A stretch of 64,000 bases of DNA from Ditylenchus dipsaci (lineage: Eukaryota > Nematoda > Chromadorea > Rhabditida > Anguinidae): positions 1,116,001 to 1,180,000 of the forward strand of contig SADC01001275.1 of NCBI GenBank assembly GCA_004194705.1, in the 5' to 3' direction. This document shows positions 12,401 through 24,120 of the stretch, piece after piece (position 1 is the first letter of the stretch; every line of letters begins with the position of its first letter). Under the pieces are notes generated by a model. The model saw nothing but the letters and a program-made list of their open reading frames with translations, searched no databases and was not told the origin of the DNA. The position numbers and the translations under genes were made by a program.

Positions 12401-15400
12401 AAACTTGTTTTTTAGTAACAAAATTCAAGTTCGTACTCGAATTTGTTTCCTTTACTAACGAAAACTTTCCTTTTCCCAGATTGTCGGATCACTATCAGCC
12501 ATAATGGAAGCGAGGACGACCAAATGCACTGCTTCAAGGATTCCGGAGGGATTCCATGATCTTTTTAATGCGCGAGATGAGATTCGACAGACGAGAAATG
12601 ATGCTGAAGAAATAGGCGCAGACCAAGACGATGAAAATGTTTATCTGAGCAATAAATCTCTTCACTTCGACGAATCTTTTGAAGTTGATTTGAATGATGA
12701 AATGTATGCGCTCAACCCTCAGTTTCACGATTTTTGAATGATCGAAAGTTGTAAACCCAGCATTTTTTCTTTGTTTGTAAACTCAGCATTTTTTGTTCAG
12801 TATGTTCTGCTGCCTTTTCATCATAAATAACGCGTTTTGAATTTGAGCAGTTGTGAAAAAAAAAATCTGGAAATTAATGTCTATAACTATAATTCTCAAG
12901 GTTTGGGTTAAACAAGGTTGGTGGCCTCGGCGCCGACAGGTTGAAAAATAAGCGCCCCTGCTCCATTAAGCGCCCCCGCTCTAATAAGCGCCCCCTAGAC
13001 GGAGGGTTGAAAAATAAGCGCCCCGGGCGCTTATTAGAGGAAATACGGTATCCAATTTTTAAAATTTGTGGTGTCTTTATACATTATATCCTCAACATAC
13101 CACCTTTAATCTAATACTTTCTCTATTTTCCAGCTTTTCTCAACTATCTTCTAAGCATCTTTGATCCAAACGCCCACTACCGCAGTTTTGAACCTTTTCA
13201 AAACTCGCTAGAAGTGTGTGGTCCAGAGCTTCAAGACTTTTTGCAACACCTTCTAGACCAAATTTATCAAGCCCACAATGCCGGAAAAGATTTTGAGCTT
13301 GTCTCAAAGCTCTTCCGAGATATTTTCCAAGACCAAGACGTGATTTCCAATATCACCAGAATGGCCGCTCAATTGCTGGAAAATAATAACTTTGCCGGAG
13401 AGCGTATGCCCGACATTGTTGAGATGCTGCCAAAAGACTTGATTGAGCTGTTTATGAGATTTGCGGGTGAAACTGATTTAATGAGTGAAGATCTGGATGT
13501 ATTCAGAGGCTTGCTGGACACACATGTGCAAGGATTGAAAGCTTTAGAGGAGGCCAGACCGGCTACTGCGATTTACCTAGATCCATTTAAAGCAGATGAT
13601 AAGTCTATTAGCGGAAAATTGGAAGGCAAAAAGCCAGTGGAAAATTTTGAAGAAAAGAATCAAGGTTTTGGTGATTTTACTAGCATTTCCGGGCTGGTGT
13701 CCACTACTAATAGTCTTCTGGACAGCACTACTACCAGCACAAGTTCAGTGAGTATAGAGACTAATAAAAAGTCTTGGTATGATGATGGAAGCGGGGGAAT
13801 CGGAGAGGAAATCGAGGTGGAGATTGAAAAGACAAAGAAACCAGGTAACTCGGTTGAACTTTGATAGGCATCCCACTTTCTTTTATTTGAAAATCGACCT
13901 AGGGAACTAAGGCAAACTTTGTTACTGAATAAAGTCAACTTTTTTTCGATATTTTTTTGCTGTGCAAGCTTTAGTCCTTGAAGCTAGTTTTTTTATCGTA
14001 TAGCATGCTTTAGTCCACCAAGGGAATTCAAAATCATACCCGAAATACTTTGATCCGTTCTATGGTTTTGACAAGTTTCATAAGTTTGTTTGGTATGTTG
14101 TTCTGTCAATTTTTGCTATTGTATTGTTTGCTCTATTAAAAAATCAAGGTCAATTTTTATACCAAAATTCGATGCTCTAAATTTCTAGGAAAAGTGGTTC
14201 AAGTACCCCTGTATACCAACAAACCCATTGAGCTTGTGACAATGCAAACTAACACAACCGAAAATTCTACTTCTGCCATCTCAGAAGATTCAGAAGTGAA
14301 TTCGACGCTTGCCCAAAAAACACGTAACTCTACAAGAAATAATGGTTTGAAACAGTAAAAAATCTGATATTTAACAGCTCTACCATTGTTCATGTTGACT
14401 CAAAGTGCTGCACAGACTTTTCCACCAGCTGCACCAGGTTTACTAAACTAAAAAACTTCTTCAATTATCTTATCTCTGGTATTGCAGACCTTTCTGACAG
14501 ACATTTTGTGTTCCCTGCTGGATTTTCAGTGCTTCAATCAACAAGTACTGCTAGCATGCTTACAGAAACCGTGCCGACTTCAGCCGCTTCACCATTGGCA
14601 TCTTCTGGGACCAGCAGTACTGTCCAAGGTTATAACATTCCGGCTCTGGTGCGTGACTTTTGGGTATGCTCATGAAGAATTTTACGAGTCACACCTGTAT
14701 TATTCTCGGCATTTTGGTTTTTAATTTTTCTTGCAATGTTTTTTTTTGTTTTTAGATGGACGAAAATCATATTTTACACGTTATGCTCTTCCTGTTCGGT
14801 GGTGGGCTTAATGGGTAGAAGGTGAACTATGGATTTGCGACCCTTTTCGAAAGAACTTTTGAACTTTTGATTAAAAGCTGTCAATTTTGCAGGTACATGT
14901 TTTTAGAAAGTCACCTGAAAGTCATCCGTTCAGATCTTACCAAAATAATTTTTTATGGGTTGAGATATTGCTGTTTTGAGTACATCAGACAGAAATTTCG
15001 CACCGCTTATCTGGCCGTAAATCCATAGTTTACCCTTCAGACCCATCAATCCCAGCATCGAGGAGGAAGAGCATAACGTGTAGAATATGATTTATTTCCA
15101 AGGTATGTAAAAGCCAAAACGTCAACAGGAGGGATCATTACTAAATTCCGCGAATTTTCAAATAACCTAACACCACATGAAGGTATAATTTCAGAGAATA
15201 TTTCAAAAGTCGGTGAAATGGAATTTTAAAAATCTTTTCTTGACTGAATCGTGTTCAGCATTGTTTATTTTCTTGTAACAGTGTTCTTTATACTGAAACA
15301 CAATGTCGAATGTTAAATTACACTCGAGAATATCAACTTTCAATATTCAATTTCTGATCATTCAAATATTTATTGTGTCTAGTAAAATTTGAAATTTGAC

Positions 15401-18400
15401 AATGAGTGAAAATTGATCATACTACAAATCGGCCATACTGTGCACTAATCCGTGAAAAGAAGCTGACGAAAAATGGAAAACAAGATAGATGTAGACAAAA
15501 CAGACCAATTTTCACCTAATTTAAAAATATACTCTAATTTTTGTGTGTAAAATTCTTCATTAGTAGTCAAAAGGGTTACGCACCGGAGCTGCAATATTAA
15601 AGTTCCAAATTGATGCGTCTTTTAGATAAGTGTATACACATCAGTTTCAAGAATTTAAAAAATATTTGACTTTTTTAGCAAAATATGCATTATCACAGAA
15701 ATTGAAACTAGGAAAATTAAAAAAAAATTTACGGGAAAATTTTTTGCAGCACCCGAATACCAGGAGTCACTCGTGCGGCATTGGACCCAAAAGTCACTAG
15801 TTGATCAATGGGGTGGGCCGGTTAGTCATACAGAAACGCCAAAGCCAGGTAAAAGACATTTAGTTAAACAAAACAAATACATTTTTCTACTTATCACTTT
15901 TAAGTTCAATTTAATTTCCCTTCTTCTGACGAATTTGTCCAAGTCAGTGAAAATTCTGTAGAGACAGGAGGTGTGAAGCTGCCAATTACCCAAAAGACCC
16001 ATGGACCACTGCCCGAAGAACTGTTCACTGATGATCCATGGCCTACTACTACCAATGGTAATTTTTCCAAATCATGAGGCCACTAAAAAGCGTGATTTAT
16101 AAAAAACTTTGAATAGAGCACGGCACACTCTACCGGGTGCGGCAAAAGTCTAATCTTTAATCAAAATAAATCACATCTATAACATCCTTTGGAATTATTT
16201 TGTGCCTGCGAGTCTTTTCTTTCGAATTTTTATTTAAAGCTTTTTAAGAATATTTTAGAATAGTCATCATTTAACTGCAAATATATATGAAGTCGTTTTA
16301 AGAAGTTGACATGCATTCTTATCACATTAAAGGACCGTGGTTTTTGGACGCAGCGGCATTTCCAAAATTTGTATTGGCGGGGAACACTTTTTACTCCAAA
16401 AAAATTTTTTGAATTATTTTCCATTTAAAATTAACATCTTATGTCTTAGTCCAGGAATAATATATAGACTTATAAAGGTAGTTAGGATGCAGTGAAAATA
16501 CGCTAAGTCGTAAGATATGGCAATGTTAAGAAACGTTGGGCTCGACTAGTAGATGGTTTAAAATTTTGAAAAAATTAAGATGCAAATAAAAACAGTTTAA
16601 AAATTAATTGTTGAATATTTTCGGAGAAAAAACTGCCCTCTACCAATTCAAATTTCGGAAATGCTGCTGAGTCCAAACCATGGTTCTCTAAAGAACTAAA
16701 ACTATTATTAAATACTAAATGGTATAATAACATCTTAGCACTATGTTGTAGCACAGTTCAAGATACACAGAAACGATTTGCAGAATTATTTTTTAAAATC
16801 CGAGTGTTGAGGCATCATAAAAGCCCAAGTGCCCGCCTCCTCCAAAGAGTATTTTTCTCTTAGCATAGCTTTTTCGGTTCCCTTGATTTTTCCAACCCAA
16901 TCTATTGCAATGTGGAGTGTGCTGGTCTTTGGCAGCGATGCGGTCAAATAACCTTGGTATTGTCGGTGCAAAAGGTGTGAAATAAGTGAAAAATGAAAAA
17001 AGTTGGATCAGAGAAAAATGCTCTTTGTAGGGAAGCGGTCACTTGGGCTGCTGTCTTGAGATATGGTTTTTTGGAAAAAAACCGATTTCTTTAAAAAATA
17101 ACTAAAGTCGAAAAATGTTATAAAAACTTGGGCTTCGGTCATGTTTTCACGAAATTGATTTTTTCCAAAAGGTCATATCTCAACCTGTGCTGGGTATTTC
17201 TCAAATTACTCGTCCACGTCCTCGTCCTTCCTTTTCAAAAATGTCGTCCTCGTTCTTTTTTAAATCGCGAGAGTGGTACTCGCTAATAGGGCCAAAATTT
17301 TGATTTCTTTGAGTAATGAGAATGCATGTCAACCTCTCAAAATGACATCACTGATGTTTGAAGTTAAATGATACAGTCAAACCTCTATATAACGCCCCCC
17401 CCCTAAAAGTTCGTTCCCACCTTGGGTCCGACACTTTTTTTTAGCTCGATTTTCAAAGCTTTTTTTAAATTCTGTTTTGACAGTCTGGTCGCAAATATCG
17501 CAAGGATTCCGATTTTGCCAATCGTTTTTCAATATTTGAATAATTTTACTATTAAAAATACAAAACCTCCATATAACGGCCCTCTAAAAAAATTAGAAAA
17601 AAAATTAGGGGGGCCGTTATATAGAGGTTTGACTGTAACTATTCTAAAATATTCCAAAAAAGCTTTGACGCTACTGTGATATACAACCCCCCTCCCCCCT
17701 CCCCAATAATTTTCAGGTACCCCTAAAATTATACTTTTTTTTTGAAAATGCTGAAATTACTACGGGTTGTCCCTGAGCCTAATGCCTAGGGCCCGAAGCC
17801 TAAGGGCTCAGCCTAATTCCTAAGCCTAAAAATTATTGGGGGTGCGGGGAGGGGGTAGGGGTTGTATATTACAGTAGCGCCAAAGCTTTATATACCATTC
17901 GAAAGAGAAGACTCAGGGCTACAAAATCACATCAAAGGATTTTGTTAACATAATTATTTTTGAGGAGAGATTAGACTTTCAAAAACTCAGTAAGAATTTT
18001 TGCCGCACCTGGTACGATTTATTGGCCGAAAAAGTTCTGTCTAGTGAAAAAATATTTGGTGCTGAAGTTCCCGTGAGTTGGTGGTTTATTCAAATTTACA
18101 CATAGAATCTTTGTTATTAGTAGCAAATTTGTTGACTTCCGACAAGTTAGCTTCATGAAAATTCAAAATTATAACTAGTCCAACTTAATAAAATAGAAAT
18201 TACAAAAAATCGAAAATTTTTATAAAAATTACTCCCCGTACTTTCAGCACTAGCCTTTTTCCAATTTTTTTTAAAATTTTCAACAAAATTTTCAAAAACT
18301 GAATCCCTAATAGAAAGCTAATTTTAAATGGAGATTGAGACAAAATTTTCAAAAAGGTGACCCTTATGCTTTTTCGGGTCGCTAAATCACTCATTAGCGT

Positions 18401-19767
18401 CAATTATTATAACCATATGTTAAAAAACTAACAATTTACAGGGAAAGTATTTTCAATTCCACTGAAAACCTTTCCACCAGCTCAACCAGGTCTTACTATA
18501 TTTATAAACCAGTGTAAGTGATCTATTTTTGCAATACAGATTTGTCTGACAGGCATTTTGTGTTTCCTACTGGACTTACACTGTCCAAAACAGAAACTCC
18601 TGGACCTACAGAGACTGCTGCTCCATCAACTTCTACTAATTTTGGTTTCTTTTCTTATCTTGCATTTTTTTCATCATGAATTTTTTTGCAGAGGTTTCTA
18701 ACCAAACCTTACAGTTTTCAACCAGCCAAGCAGAGATGAGCGGATCATCCAGTAAGCCAGAAGCTTTTCTATTCACCCAAACAACCTTTGAACCTGTGGT
18801 AAATACCACTACTGACTTCAGCACAGCATCAGCAGCCCTAAAAGATCTGGAAGCCACAAGTACCACAGGCAGACCAGAGACTGAGACACCCACCAGCAAT
18901 TACCTTCCGGAGCTCGCTTCTTTCACTGCCGGTAACCAGCCACAAAACATTAAAATCGGTGATGACTTGCAGTCTGACCTTCCTACCAGCACCCGTGGTA
19001 ATGAGTCTGAATCTACCGCTCCCACCACTGCGGTATATCAGCCCACTGAAACCACAACTAACAGCACCGATGATGTTGATTATCCTACCAATGGCTTTGA
19101 GCTTGACTTGCAAGAAACTGCCACTCTTGGCTTTGAGCCCACGTCCGGACCAACCAACACTACAACTACCAAGGATTACTCAGCCAAGTTGCCAGAGAGC
19201 ACTATTGGATACCAGACACCTGATCTGCCAACGACAATACCCACGGATCCCGAGTCTACCAAAACTTCCAACAGCTCCGACTCTGCGAGCACTATGTCAG
19301 ATAGACTAGAAACTATCTCATCAACCACCTTAGCTGACATTCAAGATAGGCACTTCGTTTTTCCCGAATCCACAAGACATCCAGAACCAAAAAACCAGAC
19401 TGAGGAATCAGTGGCCATCCAACAGAAACCCTCGACTAGCAAAGTGAGCCAAGTGGAAGAAAACAGCAGAGCTGGCCTAATAGAGACTACAACTATTCTG
19501 TCATTGCCACTCACCGGTGGTCTCGATGAAAATTTGGCTACAGAGGTGGCTGAGCAGGTAGCTAAAATAGTTGGAAAAGCAGCGAGCAAAACAAGCGGTG
19601 ATTTCGAGGCTGCCAAGTGCACTAATCAAAATAACTGTCCTAGTGGTCAACGGTGCTACCCTATTTGTCCTAAATGTCCGTTTGGATTCTGCTATCCTGC
19701 GGAAGACTTCGAAGCTTTGAACAAAAATAAGACATCTACTACTACAAGTGGTAAATTTGTGAAGTAA
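9463..19767 (+). CDS. Large secreted Thr/Ser-rich modular protein, 12 phase-1 exons
   Basis: Exons: 9463-9550, 10167-10397, 11459-11872, 13134-13844, 14189-14323, 14378-14437, 14488-14628, 15750-15848, 15944-16057, 18442-18489, 18540-18644, 18692-19767. All joins are GT-AG and phase 1, giving about 1,073 residues. Exon 1 is a signal peptide (LIVFVAIGSVLLAGISSG). Exon 2 has a Cys cluster with CEDHQDCPTYSEC. Exons 3-4 are helical and acidic with no family I recognise. Later exons are Thr/Ser/Pro-rich, mucin-like. The motif DRHFVFP occurs three times (exons 8, 11 and 12), and exons 7 and 10 share FPPA. The C-terminus has a second Cys module (CTNQNNCPSGQRC followed by CPKCPFGFC). I infer a secreted, possibly glycosylated extracellular or mucus protein. 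Phase symmetry means exons can be skipped without changing frame, so isoforms are likely. Additional small exons in the 14629-15749 and 16058-18441 introns cannot be excluded. Confidence 0.8.
9803..10033 (+). pseudogene. Mariner/Tc1-like transposase N-terminal fragment in intron 1
   Basis: An open frame reads through a helix-turn-helix-like segment (IIQLMAEGIVSKIIGTTGFL then TVYRNIKKLEKQGA) that resembles the DNA-binding region of Tc1/mariner transposases. It ends at a stop, and no catalytic D,D(34)D/E part follows before exon 2 at 10167. The fragment lies in the first intron of the large secreted-protein gene. Assignment rests on pattern resemblance only. Confidence 0.45.
10614..10979. mobile_element. 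pogo/Tigger-like MITE (CAGTC ends), host of a nested element
   Basis: Ends CAGTCTACTCTCGATATAAC (left) and the inverse of CAGTCGACTCTCGATATAAC (right), flanked by TA. It holds the word AACATACC near both ends and is split by the element 10649-10927. Confidence 0.75.
10649..10927. mobile_element. CCGTATT-end MITE, iterated word CTCCCCACCCTCTAATAA
   Basis: A 279-bp element flanked by TA (10647-10648 and 10928-10929), with ends CCGTATTTACTGTATTAA and inverse. The word ACTCCCCACCCTCTAATA recurs about four times inside the left end. Its core (AAAAAGTGGAATCAGGTAAA when reversed, then AACTAAGAAAACG) also occurs in 42808-43056 and near 28840-29048. Confidence 0.8.
12044..12234. mobile_element. TTAA-flanked MITE (AGGACGATGGTTTTTGCGCG ends)
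   Basis: A 191-bp palindromic element in intron 3 of the secreted gene, with TTAA on both sides. Relatives: 16331-16688, and single ends near 27850 and 47497. Confidence 0.75.
12248..13048. mobile_element. CCGTATT-end pogo-like element, iterated word AAGCGCCCC, with transposase remnant
   Basis: An 801-bp element flanked by TA. Its ends are CCGTATTTCCTCTAATAAGC and inverse. Words such as CTCTAATAAGCGCCCC are repeated five or so times inside each end. The middle carries the C-terminal remnant of a pogo/Tigger transposase (12480-12737). It lies wholly in intron 3 of the secreted gene. Confidence 0.85.
12480..12737 (+). pseudogene. pogo/Tigger transposase C-terminal remnant
   Basis: One frame reads ISHNGSEDDQMHCFKDSGGI. 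It aligns with the pogo-like fragment at 60091-60324 (PNATNGSGNDAIPCFKKAG), and both resemble the CGISNALDGSEDD segment known at the end of the Tigger DDE domain. A frame change follows and an acidic tail (FNARDEIRQTRNDAEEIGAD and on) runs to a stop. The segment is preceded by TTTTCCCAG and so can look like a phase-1 exon of the host gene, but it lies strictly inside the transposon. Confidence 0.65.
16331..16688. mobile_element. MITE of the AGGACCGTGG family
   Basis: The left end after TTAA reads AGGACCGTGGTTTTTGGACG. The right end is its diverged inverse (CCAAACCATGGTTCTCTAA). Same family as 12044-12234; it sits in an intron of the secreted gene. Confidence 0.55.
16822..17049. mobile_element. 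Foldback of the CCCAAGTG/AAAGAGTATTTTTCTC family
   Basis: Inverted arms AGCCCAAGTGCCCGCCTCCT and inverse. The arm sequence matches 6881-7102, with a different centre. Confidence 0.65.
17374..17635. mobile_element. pogo/Tigger-like MITE, CAGTCAAACCTCTATATAAC ends
   Basis: A 262-bp element flanked by TA. The word ATATAACGGCCC is repeated inside the ends. The core shares GTTCGTTCCCACCTTGGGTC and a GCAAGGATTCCGATTTTGCC block with 3811-4234, although the outer ends differ. Confidence 0.8.
17661..17887. repeat. Foldback with C/G-runs and CCTAAG-like centre
   Basis: Arms AGCTTTGACGCTACTGTGAT and inverse, then poly-C/poly-G blocks. The centre has degenerate CCTAAG/CCTGAG hexamers. The arm word CGCTACT also occurs at the ends of the foldback at 50676 and near 7700. 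Confidence 0.7.
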
Positions 19768-20604
19768 ATATGATGAGTACGAAATAGACCAAAGTTTAGG
19801 GTTGAATTCAGTGTTCAATTGAAAAAGGCAACAAGAAAAGGAAAAAAGTCGAAAATGTTTATATGTTGAAACAAATAAAGCTTGCTAATGTTACTAGTGT
19901 TACTTTCAAAAAAAATATTTTTTTAACGAAATATTTTTATGGGTACCAGCGATATACAAATACAATGTTTTTAACACAAAGTGACTGTCACTATAAGAGG
20001 TTCTGGTAGATTAAAAATAATGGCAAATTTTAATAATCCTCAGTTTAACAAACAAGTATTTATTTGTCTTCACCGGAAGTGTATCCAGAAAATTTTATGT
20101 CATTTTACCAAATGTCATTTTACCTGCACCGTTTTCGGCTTTTATCTTGTTTTTATAATAAAATAAAAAACTTCCAGACGGAGGGGGGATTTAGCCCGGT
20201 TTGCCATCCCCCCTGGGTACGTCCCTTACAGTGGCTGGATAGCCACATTCATAGCCGTTATTTTGATATAACGGGTGTACCAAAGTTGCCGGGAGATTTT
20301 TAAAGATATATCTGTTATAAATGTTGGCATCATAATTTTTTTTCTAATACTTTTTGTAGCCCTGCATCTCCTCTTTCAAATGGCATATTGAACTTAGTTT
20401 CGTTATTTTGAATAAGTCACCCCTTCGCTTCAAACATTTGTGAAGTAATTTAAGGAAGTTGACAAGCCTTTTCATCGCTCTCAGTGGCAAATTTTATATT
20501 GAATTTAAAGGGGCATGCTCGCCGCCGATGGAAATATTTTGAAAGGTGGGTACCAGGAAAATTCAAAAAAGAATTACGTTGAAATTATTTTTGTGGCTCA
20601 AATC
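19768..20604. other. 3' flank of the secreted gene; no further gene
   Basis: AATAAAG near 19873 could serve as a poly(A) signal for the large gene. One end of the TTAA/AGGGGCAT family lies near 20516. Nothing else is supported. Confidence 0.4.
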
Positions 20605-20972
20605 GAAAACACCCGTCAAAATCATTAAATCTCCCGTCAAATTTTTAAAAATTTCCTTCTCAGTGTATACTTTTAAAATTTTTTATTTTTTGCATCAACA
20701 TGTAGCCCTGAATCTCTAGTTTCTGATAAGCTATTAACTAGCTCGATACAATTTTAAAAAACGGGAGAAAAATTGAGTTTTTCAAAACTACACTTTTTTA
20801 AATGATATGTTCTCCCACTTTTGAAAATTGTATCGAGCTAGTTGATGGCTTATCAGAAACTAGAGATTCTGGCTACATGCTTATGCCAAAAAAAAATATG
20901 AAAAGTATACACCTATAACGAGAAGTTTTAAAAATTTGACGGGAGATTTAATGTTTTTGACGGGTGTTTTCA
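20605..20972. repeat. Foldback with CCCGTCAAA words
   Basis: Inverted arms contain two copies each of CCCGTCAAA (CACCCGTCAAAATCATTAAA and the inverse at the right), plus a long inner arm around CTAGTTTCTGATAAGC. No coding sequence. Confidence 0.75.
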
Positions 20973-21035
20973 GATACAACCATTTTTTGTTGAGTGCCAT
21001 ACGGATAATAAGTAATCAAAAACACTTCCATTGCT

Positions 21036-21110
21036 TAATAGCATCGATGGCCTAGTGGTAAAGCGGCGGCGTACTGTGAAAGTGAAAGCATACCATGTGC
21101 AAACCACCCC
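21036..21110 (+). tRNA. tRNA-like sequence
   Basis: GATGGCCTAGTGGTAAAGCG is a good A box or D arm. A proper B box is not evident downstream, so this is a relic at most. Confidence 0.2.
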
Positions 21111-21242
21111 CCCTTTTGGTAGGTGGGTGCACTTGGGGGGGGGGAGGTGCACTTAGAGGGGGGTGCACTTGGGTCATTTTCACATATTTTTTATTGTTTT
21201 TATGTAATTGTCTTGAACGGAAAGTCATTTTTTAAACTTTTT

Positions 21243-21505
21243 AAACCACCATGGATAGTGGCCAAATCGTCTGGATAGTATCCAAATCACCTGGGTAGCA
21301 TCCAAATCATCTAGATACTTTCTCAACAACCCAGGTAGTGCTCGAATCACCTAAATAGTGCCCATTTCATCTGGATAGGGCCCAACTACCGGCATGGTAC
21401 CTAAACCTCCTGGATACTGCTCCAACTATCTGGATGGTAACCCAAACCCCTGAAAGGTACTCAAACGATCCAAATTGTGTTTTTACTATCTAAAGGGTGC
21501 TTAAA
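21243..21505. repeat. Degenerate minisatellite, about 22-bp unit
   Basis: About eleven diverged copies of a unit near CTGGATAGTGNCCAAATCAN lie in tandem. A similarly degenerate ACCTGGATAC-type array lies at about 24985-25190. Confidence 0.7.
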
Positions 21506-21509
21506 ACCA

Positions 21510-21640
21510 GTGTTGTGCATTTGGCTCGTTCGCGAGCAAGCAGCTCGCACCCCTTCAAAACTTTCAAAAACACGCGAGCTGCTCGCTCGCCAAATAGCTC
21601 ACTTGGCGAGCCGTAAGGCTCGCGAGCCATATGGCTCACC
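21510..21640. mobile_element. hAT-like terminus with iterated GCTCGCGAGC words
   Basis: Begins CAGTGTTGTGCATTTGGCTC, which resembles the CAG...TTGTGCA termini of many hAT elements. GGCTCG, CTCGC and GCTCGCGAGC words follow, repeated several times. No matching right end was located. Confidence 0.4.
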
Positions 21641-21770
21641 AAGTTAAAGAACAAAGGGACAAGCGCGAGAAACGGGGGGGGGGGGGAGGCGGTCAATTTT
21701 TTTGCGGGAGGGAGGAGCGGGGGGGGGGGGGGGGAGGGAGTGAGGCCAACCCTAAAAACCAAATCCACCC

Positions 21771-22446
21771 CCCGCCCACCCCCAAATGGAATTATTTAAG
21801 AGTGTTTCCAAACACCCTATATTGACCCGAAATCACCTTAGGAGTTCAAAAAAGACATTATTTTTGAGTTCTTATCAATAAAAAGTTGAGTTTTTCAACC
21901 ATCTAAAAGTACCTTTTTTGACCATTTTTAAAGGGATTCAGGGCTCTATTGGGGTGGAAATGTACCAAAAATGGGCCAATTTAGTGTAAAAAGGAAGATG
22001 TTGAATATAGTTTTGTTGACTGGGGCCTACCGCATAAAGAAACTCTGGTATGCATATATTTTCATACATCCAGAGTCACTTTCGAGTGATTTGTGTCTAA
22101 GGTATGTGGGTGTGCTCATCTCCCTTCACCCCCCCCCCCCAAGCAACCAAGCCCCTGCGCCCCCGAAGGGGACGCAGGGGGCTTGGTTGGTTAGAGATGC
22201 GCGCACTCACTTACCTTAGACATAATACCGAGCAAGACTCTTGAAGAAAAATGCATTTAGAGGCTTTTTTTGCCCAGCTCCAGTGACCAAAACATCGTAA
22301 AAAGTCGAAATTTCAAAAAGCTCAAAACTCAATTTTTTATTGACCAGAACCAGAAAATAATGTCTTTTTCGAACTCCTGAGGTGATTTTGGGTCGATAGG
22401 GTGTTTGGAAACACTTTAAAAAAAATTCCATTTGGGGGGGGGGGGC
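21771..22446. mobile_element. Foldback element F2 with GC-rich cruciform core
   Basis: Arms include CAAATGGAATTATTTAAGAG and GTGTTTCCAAACACCCTAT and their inverses, unrelated to the F1 arms. The centre, 22094-22222, is the conserved GTCTAAGGTA palindrome with the CCCCTGCG/CGCAGGGG hairpin, in opposite orientation to F1. Confidence 0.75.
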
Positions 22447-22583
22447 GTTTTACTCCGGCAGGGTCAAATATATATATGAAAAAAAATCTCACGTGCTGCC
22501 CTCCCCGCTGAGTGCAAACCTCCCCCCCCCCCAAGTGCACAAAAAATTGAAAATTGTTTATGGTATCTGTTTTACTAACCTTT

Positions 22584-22660
22584 AGATGCATGCATAGCCG
22601 AGTGGCTGTGCCTCAGCATTAGGGTATCAAGCTTGCGGGATCGAATCCGCTTAGGCGTTG
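22584..22660 (+). tRNA. tRNA-like sequence
   Basis: Contains GCATAGCCGAGTGGCTGTGC (A box, as in class II tRNAs) and GCGGGATCGAATCCGC (T arm with a B box and a 5-bp stem). The acceptor stem is not convincing. Pseudo-tRNA or SINE head. Confidence 0.35.
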
Positions 22661-23013
22661 AATGAAGAAACTTCCCATCCGAAGTGATAATATGTAGATT
22701 CAATTCCTCGTTTCTGACAACGCTATTTTTATTTTTTACAAGTGGGCAAACTTCAGGAAAATGTGGTTTTACGTTTTAAATGAGACAGCATATGAAGTAT
22801 ACAGCCCTTCAAAGAGTATCAAAATCGATGGTGTGCATTTGGGATGTTACTAGAGTTGTGAAATTCGCGCGAAGATTGAAAATTCCGTATATTCGGACTC
22901 TTTGAGAATAGAGAACATTCGAGAACATTGAAATTTTTAGAGAGTAGCGTTTTACGACAAAAAAATCCATGAAATTCATACAGATGATTTTACAGCAACA
23001 TTATCTACAACAT

Positions 23014-24120
23014 GGGCGGTTCTACTGCAGAGTCCGTTGCCAAAAAACGGTAACACTATAGAATGCCCCCCCCCCAGCTAGCGAAAAATTTACTTTTCCT
23101 AAAGGGGAAAGGACCCGTCTCATTTTGATTCTCGTGCTCTGAATAGGCACGGAAACACTTTGGTTTCCAGAAAATCGAAAAAAAATTTCGATTTGCCTTG
23201 GTCCCGCAAGGTGAAAAATTGAGAAAATTCAAAAAAAAATATTTTTTGAATTCCTGCCAAAACATTTTTTTAGGGATTTAGGGGTGTATTGGGAGGTGAA
23301 GGGAATAAAAGGGGCCACCTTCATGGCAAAATTATAAAAAAGTGAATTCTGGACTATTTCGGATGTCCTGCCATGTTTTTCAACTGGGCCGTGGCAAAAA
23401 GAGACTCTATATGCATTTTATGGTCAAGAGTACTTCTCGGAATCATGTCTAAGGTAAGTGAGTGCGCGCATCTCTAACTCTCAAGCCCCCTGCGCCCCTT
23501 TCGGGGGCGCAGGGGGCTTGGGGGCTTGGAGTTGAGATGCGCACACCCACATACCTTAGACACAAATCACTCGAAAGTAACTCTGGATGCATGAAAAAAA
23601 CATGCATACCAGAGTTTATTTATGCTGTAGGCCCCAGTATTCAAAACTATGTTCAACATCTTCTTGTTAATGGGCTCTGTGTGCTTAGTGGCCCTCTTTT
23701 GTCCCTTCCCCTCCCAATACAGCCCTAAATCCCTTGAAAAATGTTTTGGCGGGAATTCAAAAAAATATTTTTTTGAATTTTCTTAAATTTTTCACCTTGG
23801 GGACCAAGGCAAATCGAAAAATTTTTTTTTTCGATTTTTCGGAAACCAAAGTGTTTCCGTGCCTATTCAGAGCACGAGAATCAAAATGGGACGGGTCCTT
23901 TCTCCTTCAGGAAAAGTAAATTTTTCGCTAGCTGGGGGGGGGGGCATTCTATAGTATAGCTCAAAAAACAGCTTGGTCCCCCTGTTGTTTTTTGTAAAAA
24001 TAAGCCTGGTCCCCCTGTTGTTTTTATGATAAAAATATTTACATTTTGAATATTTTCATTTTGAATATCAGGGAGGACCAAGCTGTTTTTTGGCAACGGA
24101 CTCTGCAGTAGAACCACATG
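23014..24120. mobile_element. Foldback element F3, about 1.1 kb, with GC-rich cruciform core
   Basis: The outer arms GGGCGGTTCTACTGCAGAGT and inverse are followed by a GTTGCCAAAAAAC block, a poly-C block, and the arm CTAGCGAAAAATTTACTTTT. The centre, 23445-23562, is the same cruciform core as F1, F2, F4 and F5. The right arm has CTTGGTCCCCCTGTTGTTTT twice. A piece of the outer arm recurs at 24797-24900. Confidence 0.75.

Noticed and set aside
12480..12737. Extra exon of the large secreted-protein gene (CAG acceptor, compatible phase 1, two Cys)
   Set aside because: It lies inside a TA-flanked transposon with matching ends and aligns with the pogo transposase fragment at 60091-60324. Skipping it leaves exons 3 and 4 (11459-11872, 13134-13844) in frame.
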